Below are positions 45,648-57,714 of a stretch of 64,000 nt of DNA, one piece after another. The stretch's first letter is position 1, and each line of letters opens with the position of its first letter. The notes below the pieces were generated by a model. The model did not search any database. It was not told where the DNA came from and was given only the letters and a program-made list of their open reading frames with translations. Where the stretch lies: assembly GCF_918797505.1 (NCBI RefSeq), contig NC_092794.1, forward strand, positions 26,976,218 through 27,040,217, written 5' to 3'. Source of the DNA: Bemisia tabaci (taxonomy: Eukaryota > Arthropoda > Insecta > Hemiptera > Aleyrodidae). The translations under genes were made by a program, and so were the position numbers.

Positions 45648-45966
45648 GTGGGCTGTACTTAATGAATGATGAAAATGATTAATTACTGTCAAAAAATTGT
45701 GCGTCTTTCGATGGGAAATTTTATCTGCTTCTGAATAAATTTGACAAATACCTGGAGAAAGGCCTTGAGTTCAAAAGCTAATGCAGTGCCACAGCTGGAT
45801 ATTAAGAGTTCTTTTGGAACAGAACTAAGTACTTATCCAATAACTAATAAGTAGTTTATTCAACTTTGTTTGAATGGTCCAATGACTTGTATGTCTTTAT
45901 CAAAGTGCCAAACATTTTTATTCAACACTCATTGATCCTTAAAGGTCAATGAATCGTTCAGAAGCA

Positions 45967-46142
45967 TCTGGTACTAAAGGTCCAGATACACGTAAGAGTT
46001 ACAAGCACTTGTTGAAAAAGTGACACCAATAGGCAAGGAGGATTTTGATAGCTTGACGTCCAACGATCCAAATCCTACTTTCCTGATAAGTGTGTTTCAT
46101 TTCCATCAAGCGCTTATAACTCACATGTGTACCTGCCACTTA
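45967..46142. mobile_element. N-family foldback, decayed copy
   Basis: CAGATACACGTAAGAGTTAC, AAGCACTTGTTGAAA and GACACCAATAGG are N motifs. The right arm keeps CAAGCGCTTATAACTC. Confidence 0.65.
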
Positions 46143-46144
46143 AA

Positions 46145-47440
46145 AGTGAAGAACTAGATAGAATCAGGCAAATTTACATCAACAGCCTAAATGTGACCAA
46201 TCTTCCAAATTTGCCATATAAGTACTAGAGAAGGGTTTAAATCATCCTCAATTGAAAGTACACACCTATTACTTAAAAGTGTAGACAGAGTAGGTAAATC
46301 TATTGGGTGAACAATGAAACTGAATGAATCAATTTCTGATGATGCAGAATATTAGTTCTTTCTGCAAGAGCAAGTTGTTAGTGGTCTTGAATGAAAACAA
46401 GAGTTATCTGTGTAGGTACTACTATACTGTAGAACTACTTGCACTGTCTCAAAATTGGTTCCGACTAAAATCCATGTTTTGGCTAAATTCATGTCCTCCT
46501 ATAAGAGCCACGGCCTCGATGTTTGTCCTCTTAGCTGAGGATAAGGTAAGCCCCTTAAAAAAACTGCCTTGGTTATCTTGAAAGGTCTGTTGGCAGCAGG
46601 TCATACAGAAAATGAAGTGAAAAGTAGCGATGAATTTAGAGGAGAGAACTCAAGAAATAATGCACTCTGACATGTTCGACGCTTCCAAGTTTCATCTTCC
46701 AGCCAAGTTTAAAGCAGTATCACACTGCTTTTGGGCACATAAACTCCTGACTCTAGCCGTTGAAAAAGTAAAGAAAACATGCAGTCTATTATCGTAAAAA
46801 TGTTTAAACTATTACAAGTTCTTATTCTACGACTAAAAACGCCATGTAGGCTATCTAAATGGTAGCCATGCGGTGGCTGTTACCTAGTAGTCAGCAGAGA
46901 AAATTCTCGAACCGAAAACTGGAAAGAACACAGGAAATCCGATGTTGATGTGCACTTGAGGACCACAGTCAGTTCAAGCGAAAACGAGACTCAATAAAGA
47001 ACTTTGCAAGGATTAGAAACGCACGAATAGTAATAAATTACGCATCAAAACTAAAAGCCGTAGGACCAAAACATTTACGACGAACACAATCACAAACAAA
47101 CACAACCAACACAACACGCTAAGCGCATGGGCTACGCAAAATAGGGTTGACGACTCTGTTGGGGTTGTAATGAAGATTCTGTCGTCAGTTGTGACTTTCT
47201 ATATTGGACGAATGTGTCGCTCTCTTGCAGCGTTCTAAAGAACTAACTGTTCTCTTAGCGGGCTTTTCAAATTTTACGCCGCTTCATGAAATTACAGGTA
47301 ACAGATCATAGATTTGTACCTCAATTTTTGTCGATTATAAGTCAACTGCATATAAATGTATACAAGGGGATACATTTTATCTGCTTCTAAGAGATTACGG
47401 CCAGAAAAATTCGGGAACTTGCCTGAAAACGACAAAAAAT
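46145..47440. other. no recognised feature; possible upstream region of LYAR
   Basis: Unique DNA. The stretch 46,900-47,290 is CpG-richer and could hold an untranslated first exon for a minus-strand gene, but I see no decisive splice sites. Confidence 0.3.
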
Positions 47441-47448
47441 GTGAACAC

Positions 47449-47725
47449 CCATTCCAGTTTGCATTTCCCTCGTCTAATTTTCAACTTCCGCTACCAGTTT
47501 TCCGTTCCGATTTCCGGGTTTCACTTCTTATTTCCGGTTCGGACTCTCCACTTCCGCTTTTCACCTTTAACGTCCGGTATTTTCTCTCCATTTCTGGTTT
47601 TCAATTTCCCCTCGCAGTTTTCCCTTTCTATTTCCGGTTTTTACTTTCCACTTCCGGGTTCAAACTTTCACTTTAGGTTTTCACTTCTTTTTACCGGTTT
47701 CCACTTCCCATTTCTGGTCATGTTC
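47449..47725 (+). repeat. degenerate 15-bp tandem array
   Basis: TTCCGGTTTTCACTT-like units repeat about 18 times with drift. The overlapping ORFs show the same five-residue rhythm (for example LSISG, LSTSG). It is a minisatellite, not a gene. Confidence 0.8.
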
Positions 47726-48242
47726 CAATGTTTACCCAATCTTTTTTAACATAAGATGCCTAAGACTTTTTTCATACGCAATATCCCAAGTCGGGTTATG
47801 TATTATCCCATATATTTAGATACCTACATCGTGATTCATTGCTGATAGTTTTTGCGGCATTATCTATTTTATTTCTGTGTTTTTTAAAGCAAAAAATAAT
47901 TTTTTTTAAATTTTTACTTTTCTGGTAACATATTGACACATTCTCGCTCACCTTCTCACCCGCCATGTATAGCCAGCCTAGAAGAGATAGTTTGGTCAAT
48001 TTGATCTAGCTTGCGGTTTCCAGAGTTTATAAATAAACACATTCCCCGAAACGACACAACTTTCGCCAAAGATACCACTTTTTATATGTGCGCTCTTAGG
48101 GGCGCTTTAAAAACCTATCAACCCTTTTTTCCTCTTTTTTAAAATTTTATTTTTTAACATATTGATTTGGTCACGTCATAGCATATTTTGGACAAACTTA
48201 ACCTAAACTTATCTCAAATTTCAAAAATATGAGACACCTTAA

Positions 48243-48682
48243 TGCGCGTTGGTGACAGCGCAGAAGTACAACTAACCTCAATTGCTTGATGGAAGTCCGT
48301 GTTGCACCTGTAAAGTTGAGGGCGCGATGGCGCGAGGCGTAAACTCGCAATGCTCTGCTTTATGCTGCCAATTATGAGATGTCGCGCAGATTCGGGAGAA
48401 AAGTTGAAAAACGAGGCCCAATGAAGATGTTGCATGTGTGAGGGATTTGCGATTTGACCATTGATTCTAATGTAAAAGTTCGCGAGAATCACGAATAAAC
48501 ACAATATGGAAATAGAGCATAGGAAAAGACGCGCGTTATGATGACGGCGCAGAGATACAACTATTCGTGCTCGATGGATGTCCGTGTTGCATCTGCAAAA
48601 TTGAAGGCGCGATGGCGCGAGGCGGCTGTCAATGAGGTGTTGCTCGGACTCGGGAGAAAAGTCAAAAAACGAAGCCCAAAGG
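48243..48682 (+). repeat. direct duplication interrupted by a Q-family end
   Basis: TGTCCGTGTTGCATCTG with TTGAAGGCGCGATGGCGCGA at 48,580 matches GTCCGTGTTGCACCTG and TTGAGGGCGCGATGGCGCGA at 48,295. TTCGGGAGAAAAGTTGAAAA follows in both. Between them, GATGTTGCATGTGTGAGGGA (48,426) is a Q-family terminus. Confidence 0.75.
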
Positions 48683-48814
48683 TGTCTCTCCTATCGTCGG
48701 CTGTGTTAACTCTCGAATTTTCTTTCTTTTTTTTTTTTTTTTCAATGTGACTTTATTCCTTTTTCAAATGTATTTGTAGAACTATATTTAAAGCTCGTAT
48801 GTACCGGTCAAATG

Positions 48815-48886
48815 AAACCCACGGGGCACGTATTTTTAGCAAGCCTGGGTCAATTTGACCCGGTTTAATGGGCATCTGAGGGTTAA
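48815..48886. mobile_element. possible piggyBac-type right end with TTAA
   Basis: GGGTCAATTTGACCCGG is followed by GGCATCTGAGGGTTAA. A terminus ending ...GAGGG next to TTAA fits piggyBac-like elements, read inward as CCCTCAGATGCCC. A TTAACTCTCGA at 48706 could be the partner, but the match is weak. Confidence 0.35.
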
Positions 48887-48899
48887 GTAATTCGCCAAA

Positions 48900-50430
48900 T
48901 TTTGCATTTTTCACTTTCTATCATCCCAAAAAATACTTTAATAATCTCAAAAGAAATATTTCTAGTTTGCCTGTAAAACCAAATGCATTAAAAGCGGAAA
49001 TTAGAAACATCGCTGTCAAGATAATGTTGCTTTCTATTTTCACCATTGATATCATCATTTTTTTTTGACACAGAGGAGGTGGTAAAGGCCAAAAAGCTTA
49101 CAGTCCAACCGAGGTCCTCTCGTGGAGAAAGAATTTCCTAAATTCTCTCATTCTAAGAATATTTCTTCAACTTTTTATTCTGCATCAAGAATAAAGTAAG
49201 ATCTGTAACTTTTTGGAAAGTAATTTGCCATTTTTGGGCCTTTTTTTGGACTTGACCACCTCATTTCATGCACCTCACGTAACCTGATAATATCCATTTT
49301 ACATTCCTGTTTTTCCAAGCTCCGGTGAGTTTGTATTGTTTACTATCTACCTCCTCGGCAACTTTCAATTTTTTCATAAATATTTGCGTATTTGTCTTTC
49401 GATGTTTGGTTTCTTAAAAGAGATAAGAAGAATTGAAAATAGTTTTCAATGCCGCGTCTGAAAATGTCATACTACAAAGAGGAAAAGCGTGCATGTGGAA
49501 TAAGATGGGCACATCAAGTGAACGATATAACTACAAACACACGCATACAACACATAGGTACAAACACCTACTCAAAGTCTTCCAGTGCATCAATGGAAGC
49601 ACGGCTGGATCGAGATGAAGCATGCTGACAATGAGTTTTGAATCTGCGACTACTCGTTCCTCGGTAGGTATTTTGCCTATCTGGCAAGGCTTGAAGGCGA
49701 ATCTTTAGTGAAAGATGACTGCAGATACGCCTGAATTTTGTCGTCTAATTCGGCAAAGCAATGAGTGAGATGGAAGAATGGTTTTCGAATAGAATACTCC
49801 CGGCAAGTTTTTTGTCAAGCGGCTGAAAGTGCAGCTAGGCTGCTAGTGGACGATGAAAAATTTTAACTGCGTTTCTGCATATGACTCTTCCGCCGGATAC
49901 CTTCCCATCATCAGCTGAATTGTGATCCAGCCCCTAAATTCAAAACCAGGTGGATATCTTTCAAATACCGCGCGCGCATACTATTTACTCCACCGAAAAA
50001 TGAAGTAAGCGCAGAAATTTGGAGAATCGATGTTGCGCATGGTTTCAGATTTAAGCCGTCAACTTCCGATACTGGATCCTTCGTCATCCAGGCAGAGGCA
50101 TTGAGCTCGATAAATCAGCCAAATCCCCCCCCCCCTCCGGTCACTCGCGAGTGCTCTGAATCCAAGTCATTTGTGCGACTCCGAAGTTTCGTTCGTTAAT
50201 TTGAGGAGAAAAGGAGGGGATAGAAGTAGAGAGGGCTAAATTATGACGGTAGCAGAATTTGATGCAGCTTTGACACTTGGTGTATTCAGAAAAAAACGCG
50301 CCGGGGCAGGGGCTGAAAGTGGGGGGAGGGGGGGCGGGCCGGGAAGAGAGAAAAATCTCAAAGGTTTTAAGCGCCATTTTGCCAAAGAGCAGTGAAGAAC
50401 TCTTGAGCCGAGATACTCCTTCTTGTTTAA
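48900..50430. other. no recognised feature
   Basis: Unique AT-rich DNA with short ORFs and a C run at 50,127. Nothing supported. Confidence 0.45.
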
Positions 50431-50469
50431 ACTTGTTCTGAGCTCTTGAAACTTGATCCATTCGAGCAC

Positions 50470-50690
50470 GCACTCTTACTGCCACAATACACCGTTTCAG
50501 CCCTGCGGCCCCCCGCGACCCCCCTCGCGTTCCCGCCTTTTTTCGCCCCCCTCCCCACCCCTTGCGCCGAGGGCCTCGGCTGCTTTGTTCGCAGGTCGTC
50601 GTCGCCGCGTCCACGTTTTGCATGGTGCGGCGTCGTCGCGTCATCGCGGCGTTGTCGACGAGAGCCGAGTGCGGGCCTCCTCCAGTTGAA
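50470..50690 (+). promoter_or_regulatory. CpG-rich patch, possible promoter or first exon
   Basis: This is the most GC-rich interval of the right half. TTTGTTCGCAG|GTCGTCG could be read as a splice site, but overlapping frames on both strands have repetitive Arg/Pro content and no domain. Confidence 0.2.
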
Positions 50691-50955
50691 GTTGCAACAC
50701 TCCTTCTAGTTCTTAACTTTGAATACTATATTCTGTCTGAGGATATGTTTTGCAATGGATCTCCATTGCCACCTGTTGCACCGGCATTTCAATCCATTTG
50801 GGCTTTTTCCACGATGCGATCGGGAGCGAAGGAGGGCAAGGTCGAGTGTTTGAAGAGGTCCTCTCATTCCAGTAGGTAGGTCAGCTACACCTGTAGAAAA
50901 AAAATAGGAGGTGGTGGCCGTTGTAGTTTCGGCAGCCAATAGAAAGAGGATAATT

Positions 50956-51209
50956 CTGCCGTGCTACGGAAGAATGCCGTATGAACATTCGAGAGCTACC
51001 AAATTTACTTCGATAAAATGTTCGTTTCTGAGAAATGCTATTAATATTTTTCCTTGAAATGATCAGGAACTGTAGGTGAAAATCGCGAACAAAATTATCC
51101 GAAAAGTTGGAAGGAAAATATTCATAAGTTTACCAGGAAATTCGTGTTTTATCAAAGGAAATTTGGCAACGCCCGAAGGTTCATATGGCGTTCTTCCTTA
51201 GCACGGCAG
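50956..51209. mobile_element. M1-family MITE, complete
   Basis: It is 254 bp long from CTGCCGTGCTACGGAAGAAT to TCTTCCTTAGCACGGCAG. Flanks AATT and AACT differ by one base from a 4-bp duplication. Confidence 0.9.
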
Positions 51210-51452
51210 AACTAGTGTGCAGGGCAGCGAAGAGCCTCTGCGGGGGAAAGAAGGGTCGCGCTTGTGAGGAAGAGAGGTACTAACGAAAAAACGCAACTGA
51301 AAGCCTTATCTGAAAAAACGGCGGATGTCGACATCCACCGTTTTCAAGGAGTACAGCTTTTTGAATGTACGAGCCTTCAAAAGCACGTGTATACATTTTT
51401 AGACTCGGATCTCAATTTTGGAGTGAGAAGTCGGACGAACGCTGTGTTATGC

Positions 51453-52190
51453 AGGACCGGATTTAGGGGGTGGCCACATGGGCCGCGGCCCATAGCGGCA
51501 AATTTAGGGGGCGGCAAATTTGCAATTTATTAAAGATAGGTGTAAAAAAACTTTTACTCAGAAAAAAAATTACAAACGAGAAAAGGTGACAAAATCTCTC
51601 ATTTCCTGAGAGTATATCTCTAAATTTGTCGTCTTTCTGTGATACAATAGACAGCACCTTTAATTAGTCGAGTTAACACTAAGAGAGAAACCGAACACGC
51701 AATTTGGCCTGGAACGGCGCGGCACAGAGAGCAATGATGACGAGAACTTGAGATGAAAAGGAGAAACCCTCGGCGTGGCGCGGCGGTCGGCATGTAACAC
51801 ATATTAGCGCCTACAAGACTGCATGAATACTTCACGCGTTACGTCAAAGACAGTGCGGTCGCTGCGCGCGGTCAGCAGCGGGCGGCGCGGCGTGAAACGC
51901 ATAGCGCCTACGAGACTGCGTGAATACTTCACGCACTGCACCAATCACAGTGCGGACAGCGCGGCGGCGAAAGTTAAAATTATTAAACCACATTTATGTT
52001 TGTTCTTTTATACTTGTTTCATTCATTTCACATAAATGGAAGGCCTTGTCCACACAGAGATAAGGTTTGCGGTGAGCAGCGGGTGGCGTGAAACGCATGG
52101 CGCCTACAAGACTGCATGAATACTTCACGCATTACACCAAACGGTGCGGTCAGCGCGGCGCGGCGGCGGAGTTTAAAATTATTAAACCAC
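51453..52190. mobile_element. L-family element, copy 2, with tandem subunits
   Basis: CAGGACCGGATTTAGGGGGT with GGCCACATGGGCCGCGGCCC begins it. Units starting GCGCCTACAAGACTGCATGA recur at about 51,810, 51,905 and 52,100. CAGG ends and this composition suggest hAT ancestry. Confidence 0.7.
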
Positions 52191-52239
52191 ATTTATGTTC
52201 TAAAAAGCTCTAAAAAGCTGCATAAGAAACAATGTTTAA

Positions 52240-53225
52240 GTGGGCGTGATTCCCTTTGGAGAAATGGCGAATCGGGATTTTACATTCTGTCAAACGGAAC
52301 TATATGTGCCAATTGTATGCAGCACTCATGAGTCATAGACATGGCAAAAGGGCGTGGTGGACAGGGCTCATGAGTTAAGGCCGACCTAGAGCGACAACGG
52401 AGACGGCTTCGTTGTCGCTGACGTCACCGGGTGCTTTATAATTCCCACTCATTCTTACGACCCTCGACTAACGACCACACCCCTTCTTCCCCACCTGTCT
52501 CTGGTTCCGTTCGACAGAAATACATCCAACTACGAATCACTATTTGCCTTTCTTTCTTTCGAATGGAACTTTTGCATTGATCACAGCGTTCGAAACTGAC
52601 ATTTGGACGTATTTCTACTAAACAGACCTATGTGGCGATGAGAAATGTGGGGTGTGCTCTAGAAATCTGGATAAGAAGCAATGTAAAAGTGTGCGTGGTT
52701 CCTTTTGAAGAATTGGAAAAGCGGGATATTGCATTCTATCAAAGAGACCTATGTGCAGCTGAGTGCGGAACTCATGAGCCGCGGGCATGGCAAGAGAGCC
52801 TTGTGGACAGGACTCATGAGTTAAAGACCACGTTGCCGGGCGGCGTTGCTCCCGTCATCGTCGCTGACGTCACTGGCGCTTTATTATTCTCATTCACTCT
52901 TACGGCCAGAGACTAACGAGCACACCCCATATTTCTCACTTCCACATAGGTCTGTTTGGTACACTGAGAAAAAACTATGGTTTATAAACCTATTAGAGGT
53001 AAATATGGAACACCTATAATAGTCGTAAATAAACTACTGATTCTCGGTCTGTGAACCATACTAAGGTCTCTGTACCTAATTAAGGTACAGAGACCATAAC
53101 TAAGGTATATGTGCTATTATTATATGTAGAGGTACTACTATTAGTGGTGTTCCATATTAACCACTAATAGGTTTATAAACCATAGTTTTTTCTCAGTGTA
53201 GAACTACGTCCATTTGATTTTTAGG
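52240..53225. repeat. J-family compound region, two direct units
   Basis: The phrase CATTCTGTCAAACGGAACTA / CATTCTATCAAAGAGACCTA, then ACTCATGAG, TTGTGGACAGG and GACGTCACTGG, occurs twice (52,260-52,545 and 52,725-52,960 plus 53,199-53,220). The second unit is split by R copy 2. Confidence 0.75.
52962..53198. mobile_element. R-family foldback element, copy 2, with TA target duplication
   Basis: It has the same termini and body as copy 1. The flanks read TTTGGTA before and TAGAACTACG after. The paralogous J-type host sequences elsewhere in the window run through this site uninterrupted, so the duplication is TA. A TA duplication with no coding capacity fits a Tc1/mariner-type MITE. Confidence 0.9.
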
Positions 53226-53815
53226 AACCATGTGGCGCATCAAGGCCAATTTTCAGGCGCCATTGAAGATTTTTTCGGGGCCAAATTGACTTTTTGCCTA
53301 CATATTACGGCGCATTCAATGAAAATTTAGACGCAAGATGTTTGGCGCATTTGGCGCGTTGGCGCCTGTGAGTTTCCAACACTGATTGATCACATATTTA
53401 ATACCGTATAGAAAAGAATCCACAGCGTCTCTAGGCACGCCATCTCCGTTTTTCTTTCTAACTGGAAATGTAGATAGAGATCGCGCTTTCCTAATGAAAA
53501 CCATTCGCTCCGAGAGATTTGTGCGGGTGAACAGCGTCTAGTCGGTCAATATTTGTCCCAGAAGCTCCACTCTCTCTCGGCCCCATCGCCGTCCTACTTC
53601 CCCTCGTTTTCGACCATGCCCCATGTTTTTCTCGAAAAGAGTCCCTGGGGGAGTTGCATTCGCTCGAGCTCTGTCCGAGGATAGAGGGGTCCGAGTCGCT
53701 CCTTCATTTCTGCCCTCTTTGGTGCGTGCCTTTCCAAAGGTAATTAGAAAGTTTTTCCGGGGGACCATGCGCAAGCTCAGCGTCCATAGAGAAGGATTAG
53801 AGACCGACAGGCATT

Positions 53816-54573
53816 CTGCCGTGCTAAGGAAGAACGCCGCATGAGTCCTCAGACGTTGCCAAGTTTCCTCCGATTAAAATCGAATTTACTGAGAAAAAGG
53901 AGATGTTGCATGTGTGAGGGATTTGCGATTTGACTGTTGTTTCTTGTGTAAAAGTTCGCGAGAAACACGATGTTGCCACTGGTTTTCCCTGAAATCATCT
54001 CTCAAGCTCAAAAAAAGCTCTCAAGTTGAGGCCAAAATGGAGGGGATATCCCACCCTACCCTGAGAGTTCACCTCTACATCAAGACAAACTCTCCATGCA
54101 AAGGTAGGGAGCAAATACATTAGCAGGGCTGCCGTGTTTTTAGTTTTGGAGTCCCCAAATGAAGTGGCAGCCCTGTCAATGTATTTGCTCCCTATCTTTG
54201 CGTGGAGAGTTTGTTTTGACGTAGAGGTGGACTCTCAGGGTAGGGCGGGATATCCCCTCCATTTTGGCCTCACTTTGAGAGCTTTTTTGAGCTTGGGAGT
54301 TGATTTCAGAGAAAACCAGTGGCACCATCGTGTTTCTCGCGAACTTTTACATAAGAAACAACAGTCAAATCGCAAATCCCTCACACATGCAACATCTCCA
54401 TTGCAAATATTATTTTTTCAAATTTTCAGGCAACTTTGTACGCACTTAAACTAAAATATCTGAAAATTTCAACAAGGACAAATATGTATGAATATCGTCA
54501 AAAATATATGTTTTATCAAGGGAAATTTGGCAACTCTCGAATGCTCATACGGCGTTCTTCCTCAGCACGGCAG
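53816..54573. mobile_element. M1-family MITE, split by a Q foldback, CATT target duplication
   Basis: The left part starts CTGCCGTGCTAAGGAAGAAC and the right part ends TCTTCCTCAGCACGGCAG. CATT precedes and follows it. The insert 53899-54399 divides the normal 253-bp body. Confidence 0.9.
53899..54399. mobile_element. Q-family foldback, 501 bp
   Basis: GGAGATGTTGCATGTGTGAG at the left is inverted exactly at the right. The arms match through AAGTTCGCGAGAAACACGAT, GGGATATCCC and GGGAGCAAATACATT to a loop near 54,150. Arms are about 235 bp. It has no coding capacity. Confidence 0.95.
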
Positions 54574-54701
54574 CATTGAATTGACATATTGCTGTGTCAA
54601 AATGGGAAGTATAACTCAAAGTAACCTTAACGTGCAGTTTATATTTTTGGTCAGATTTTCTGTGGGTTAAATTAACCAAATCTTTGGGAGATATTGACCT
54701 T

Positions 54702-54963
54702 GATCGCATTTAGTGAAAAGGAACCGGCGCGATTACAATGTTGTGAAAATTTTGCATAATTAACATGAACACGTTCATAAGTATCTAAAAAAACCTCCTA
54801 GAATAGCAAATAGTTTTTGCTTCCCAATTAAAAGTGGTTACTTTTATAGGTAAATAACTGTAAATTTTGAAGCTGTACGTTTTTTAAGTGTTTTTTTTTA
54901 AAAAAAGTTGCACGATTTTGAAATGACTGTAATCGCGCGGGTTCCTTTTCGCTAAATGCGATC
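54702..54963. mobile_element. O-family TIR element, copy 2
   Basis: GATCGCATTTAGTGAAAAGG with AACCGGCGCGATTACA is inverted as TGTAATCGCGCGGGTTCC and TTTTCGCTAAATGCGATC. Confidence 0.85.
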
Positions 54964-54991
54964 CACCTAATCTCTAGGTTGAATTGCAACC

Positions 54992-55090
54992 AGTGGCGTG
55001 GCGTACTTTGCGATGTATCGATTGATCTGTCATTTAAACCCATGGAAAAGGATCGATAAACAGGGTGTCCGCAACGAACACTTTGATTGA
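54992..55090. mobile_element. H-family MITE, left half
   Basis: CAGTGGCGTGGCGTACTTTG, TCATTTAAACCCATGGAAAA and GATCGATAAACAGGGTGT match the H family. The right half is lost. Confidence 0.75.
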
Positions 55091-55833
55091 CTTATTAATT
55101 GTTGAGTGATTTTGAAAAGTTACGATTCCTGATCGTAACTTAGAAGGCATATGTAGGTATTATTGATATCGCACGGAGGACATTCGGAAGTTTCCGACGT
55201 GTACGCTTTAAAATTTGATAAAATTTGATTTATTTTGGATTTGATGAATTGGATTTGGATTCATCGCCGAAATGCAGGAGACGAAGCGCCGCGATAGCAG
55301 ATTGATCACTTGGGCGTAATGCGTGTTGCGTGCCGCCGCATTGCGGGCAGCATGAAGCACGGTGACCTGTCTTTTTGCGTTGTGCCGACGAGACGCAAAA
55401 CGCCCGGGCCAAGGCAATTGAAGCTACTAGTGTCTGTCACAGAATAGCTATGTACATATCGGTTTAAACTTGTTGTTAGCATTAAAATAAGTTATATCAT
55501 TGTGGTTGTTTGAGTCCAATTCGATATAAAGAAAAATCCCTACGTGACGTCCCCGCTAATAGAGTCTATTGAGGAATAGAGCGGTGATACTGAAGTAGCC
55601 AGGCACTGGACTTGAAGGATACGCAGTGCTCCTTAGGAATAAGTAGGGGTCTAGAATTAAGTAAGAAATATTGATCGATTTTTCGGTTAAGTAGACTTTT
55701 GCAAGATGAAACTTTTTCTTTCTTTCTTTCTTTTTTTTCAAATGCAGCCTCACCTTAAATGTGCGAACTACTTAAAGTATGCAGGTAGGTAATTTCTAAC
55801 TGAAATTGTTTTACACGCTAAACTCCGTTGTCG

Positions 55834-56085
55834 GCCTCCTGTGACGTAGTGGTTGCAGCACCCTCTGGGTTCGATTCCCGGCCAGGTGACCTGAGTTTGA
55901 TGGTCTCAAACAACAGTTCTCTGAGGTTAGCTTGAGGGACGGAGAGGGATGGGACTTCAGGAACGGTAAAGGGCAAGATTATCCCTCGTGAGATATTTGA
56001 AGTGAAAAAAAGACCTGATAAGAAACACAAGAAAAATTCTTGAAAAAACAAGAATCACGATAAAACATAAAACTAAAATTAAAGG
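55834..56085 (+). mobile_element. tRNA-derived SINE
   Basis: TGACGTAGTGGTTGCAG is a good polymerase III A box, and GGTTCGATTCC about 30 bp on is a canonical B box. There is no anticodon arm or matching acceptor stem, so it is not a working tRNA. About 190 bp of unrelated body with A-rich stretches follows, ending near AACTAAAATTAAAGG. Confidence 0.7.
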
Positions 56086-56089
56086 ATCA

Positions 56090-56990
56090 AACATTATGAA
56101 GGCAACTGAGAAAGTCAAAGATTTCAATCAGTAAATAATTTAAATTAAAAATAAAAGACTAATTTTATTTAAAATTTTGTTCAGAAACTTCGTGAAGTCA
56201 TATTATTGTAAAAATTGAGTTGCTCGAGTCAAATTTTGCAACTTTAAATTCAAGTTACGTTTCCTTGTCTGAGAGGCGACAAGTTTAATCCTTCCAACAT
56301 CGGAGAGTATTTCGATAAAGTCTACCATATTTTCTTGCAATAATGCGCAGATTGTTACCTCCCACCTAATTTATTCAACGCTGCTTAAGCAAAAACGCAC
56401 GCGCTCTCCCAGACCGAAGAAACTCCATTGTTTACATCGTGCGCTGTGGAGTGGGGGCAAAATCAAAGACTTCATAACTTGGCGCCTCAGCAGTATGTAA
56501 ATTAACCTACATCGAGGACTTTTTTCGCTTACATACTCATTTGAAGCCCCGCCGAGGGTATTGAACTTGATGACATTGCAATGCTCTGATATGTTTTTAA
56601 AGGTGCAACGGGAAGCAATAAGGCAGAGACTTTCTTTCAATCTCCATAAACTATTGATCTAGGAATAGAGACTTTGCAGGTGTCTGAAATTTGATGAATT
56701 CGTGTTTAAGTGAAAACTACTGAGTGATAACTAAACACGAGGATATACCCTTGGTTCAAGAATTGAACAATTATTGGAGAATACATGACAAAATGATCTA
56801 ATCTGCTAAAATATACGTGTTTAAATGGGAAATGCCACCAGATGACGTCACTAGGCGGTGCATTTTTTCACCTTTAAATCTATTTTTATACTATTCCCTT
56901 TATCAGAAAAAATTATAAAAGATGCTTTGAAATCAGTTCTTTAAGCACTTTCAGATGAAGCAATAAAAAATGTACATGCAAAGTCTATAT
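56090..56990. other. no recognised feature
   Basis: AT-rich unique DNA. The minus-strand ORF 56371-56640 has no recognised domain. Confidence 0.45.
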
Positions 56991-56997
56991 TGGATCA

Positions 56998-57121
56998 CAT
57001 TTTGCAATAAGAAACCGCTATCTCTGGCTCTCCTATAAAAGCAGATATCTGCATAGGGACACCAATGGCATGTATGTTGTTTCTAAAATGGGCTAGAAAT
57101 AGTGGTTCCTTATTGCAAAAT
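56998..57121. mobile_element. S-family element, short copy
   Basis: CATTTTGCAATAAGAAACCG at the left and GTGGTTCCTTATTGCAAAAT at the right form the TIR. The inner CTATCTCTGGC is shared with 34495-34705. Confidence 0.75.
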
Positions 57122-57714
57122 GTAATATCCAATTAACGCTTAGCTCCCTTCGATGAATTTATACTGTTTGTTATGATAATATTGGTATTACTTTGTCTAC
57201 TCTCGATATATATAAACAGTTTTCCACTTTATGTCTCACGGAAAAACAACTCAGCTCTGAGCCCAAAGCCTTTAGGTGAAATGACACCAACTACTACAGG
57301 CTGCAGGAATGAACCCTATAAAGCTGTGGGGCTCAGCACTACTGCTTGTAGTGTGCGTTATTTTACCCAAAGTGTTACGGCTCAGCGCTAAGTTATTTTC
57401 TTCGTGTTGTTATCCAAAATATTTCGTTACCGAATAATACAGACGGAATGAACTTTTGAATGAACACTCGGTCTCTACTTTCCGGCTTTATCATTCACCG
57501 GAAAAAAAGACATTGGATCTAGCTTCCAGACTCTTGAAAACATTAACAAGGAAAAATACTCTTGATTCAATCGGATTTTTGCTTGAATCAAAACGAAATC
57601 CGCTTAAATTAAGAGGCTTGGTTCTTGATTTAAGCTAGATTCTGATTGAATCAAGAGTACTTTTTCTTGTCGATGCTTTTAAGAGTCTGGACTCTAGATC
57701 CAATCCCTGGTAAA

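Noticed and set aside
50141..50644. 167-codon minus-strand ORF with Arg/Gly and Pro runs
   Set aside because: It reflects GC-rich simple sequence. No splice sites or family resemblance.
54134..54454. 106-codon ORF similar to the ORF at 28752-28976
   Set aside because: The similarity is that of Q-family foldback DNA. Both are translated repeat arms.
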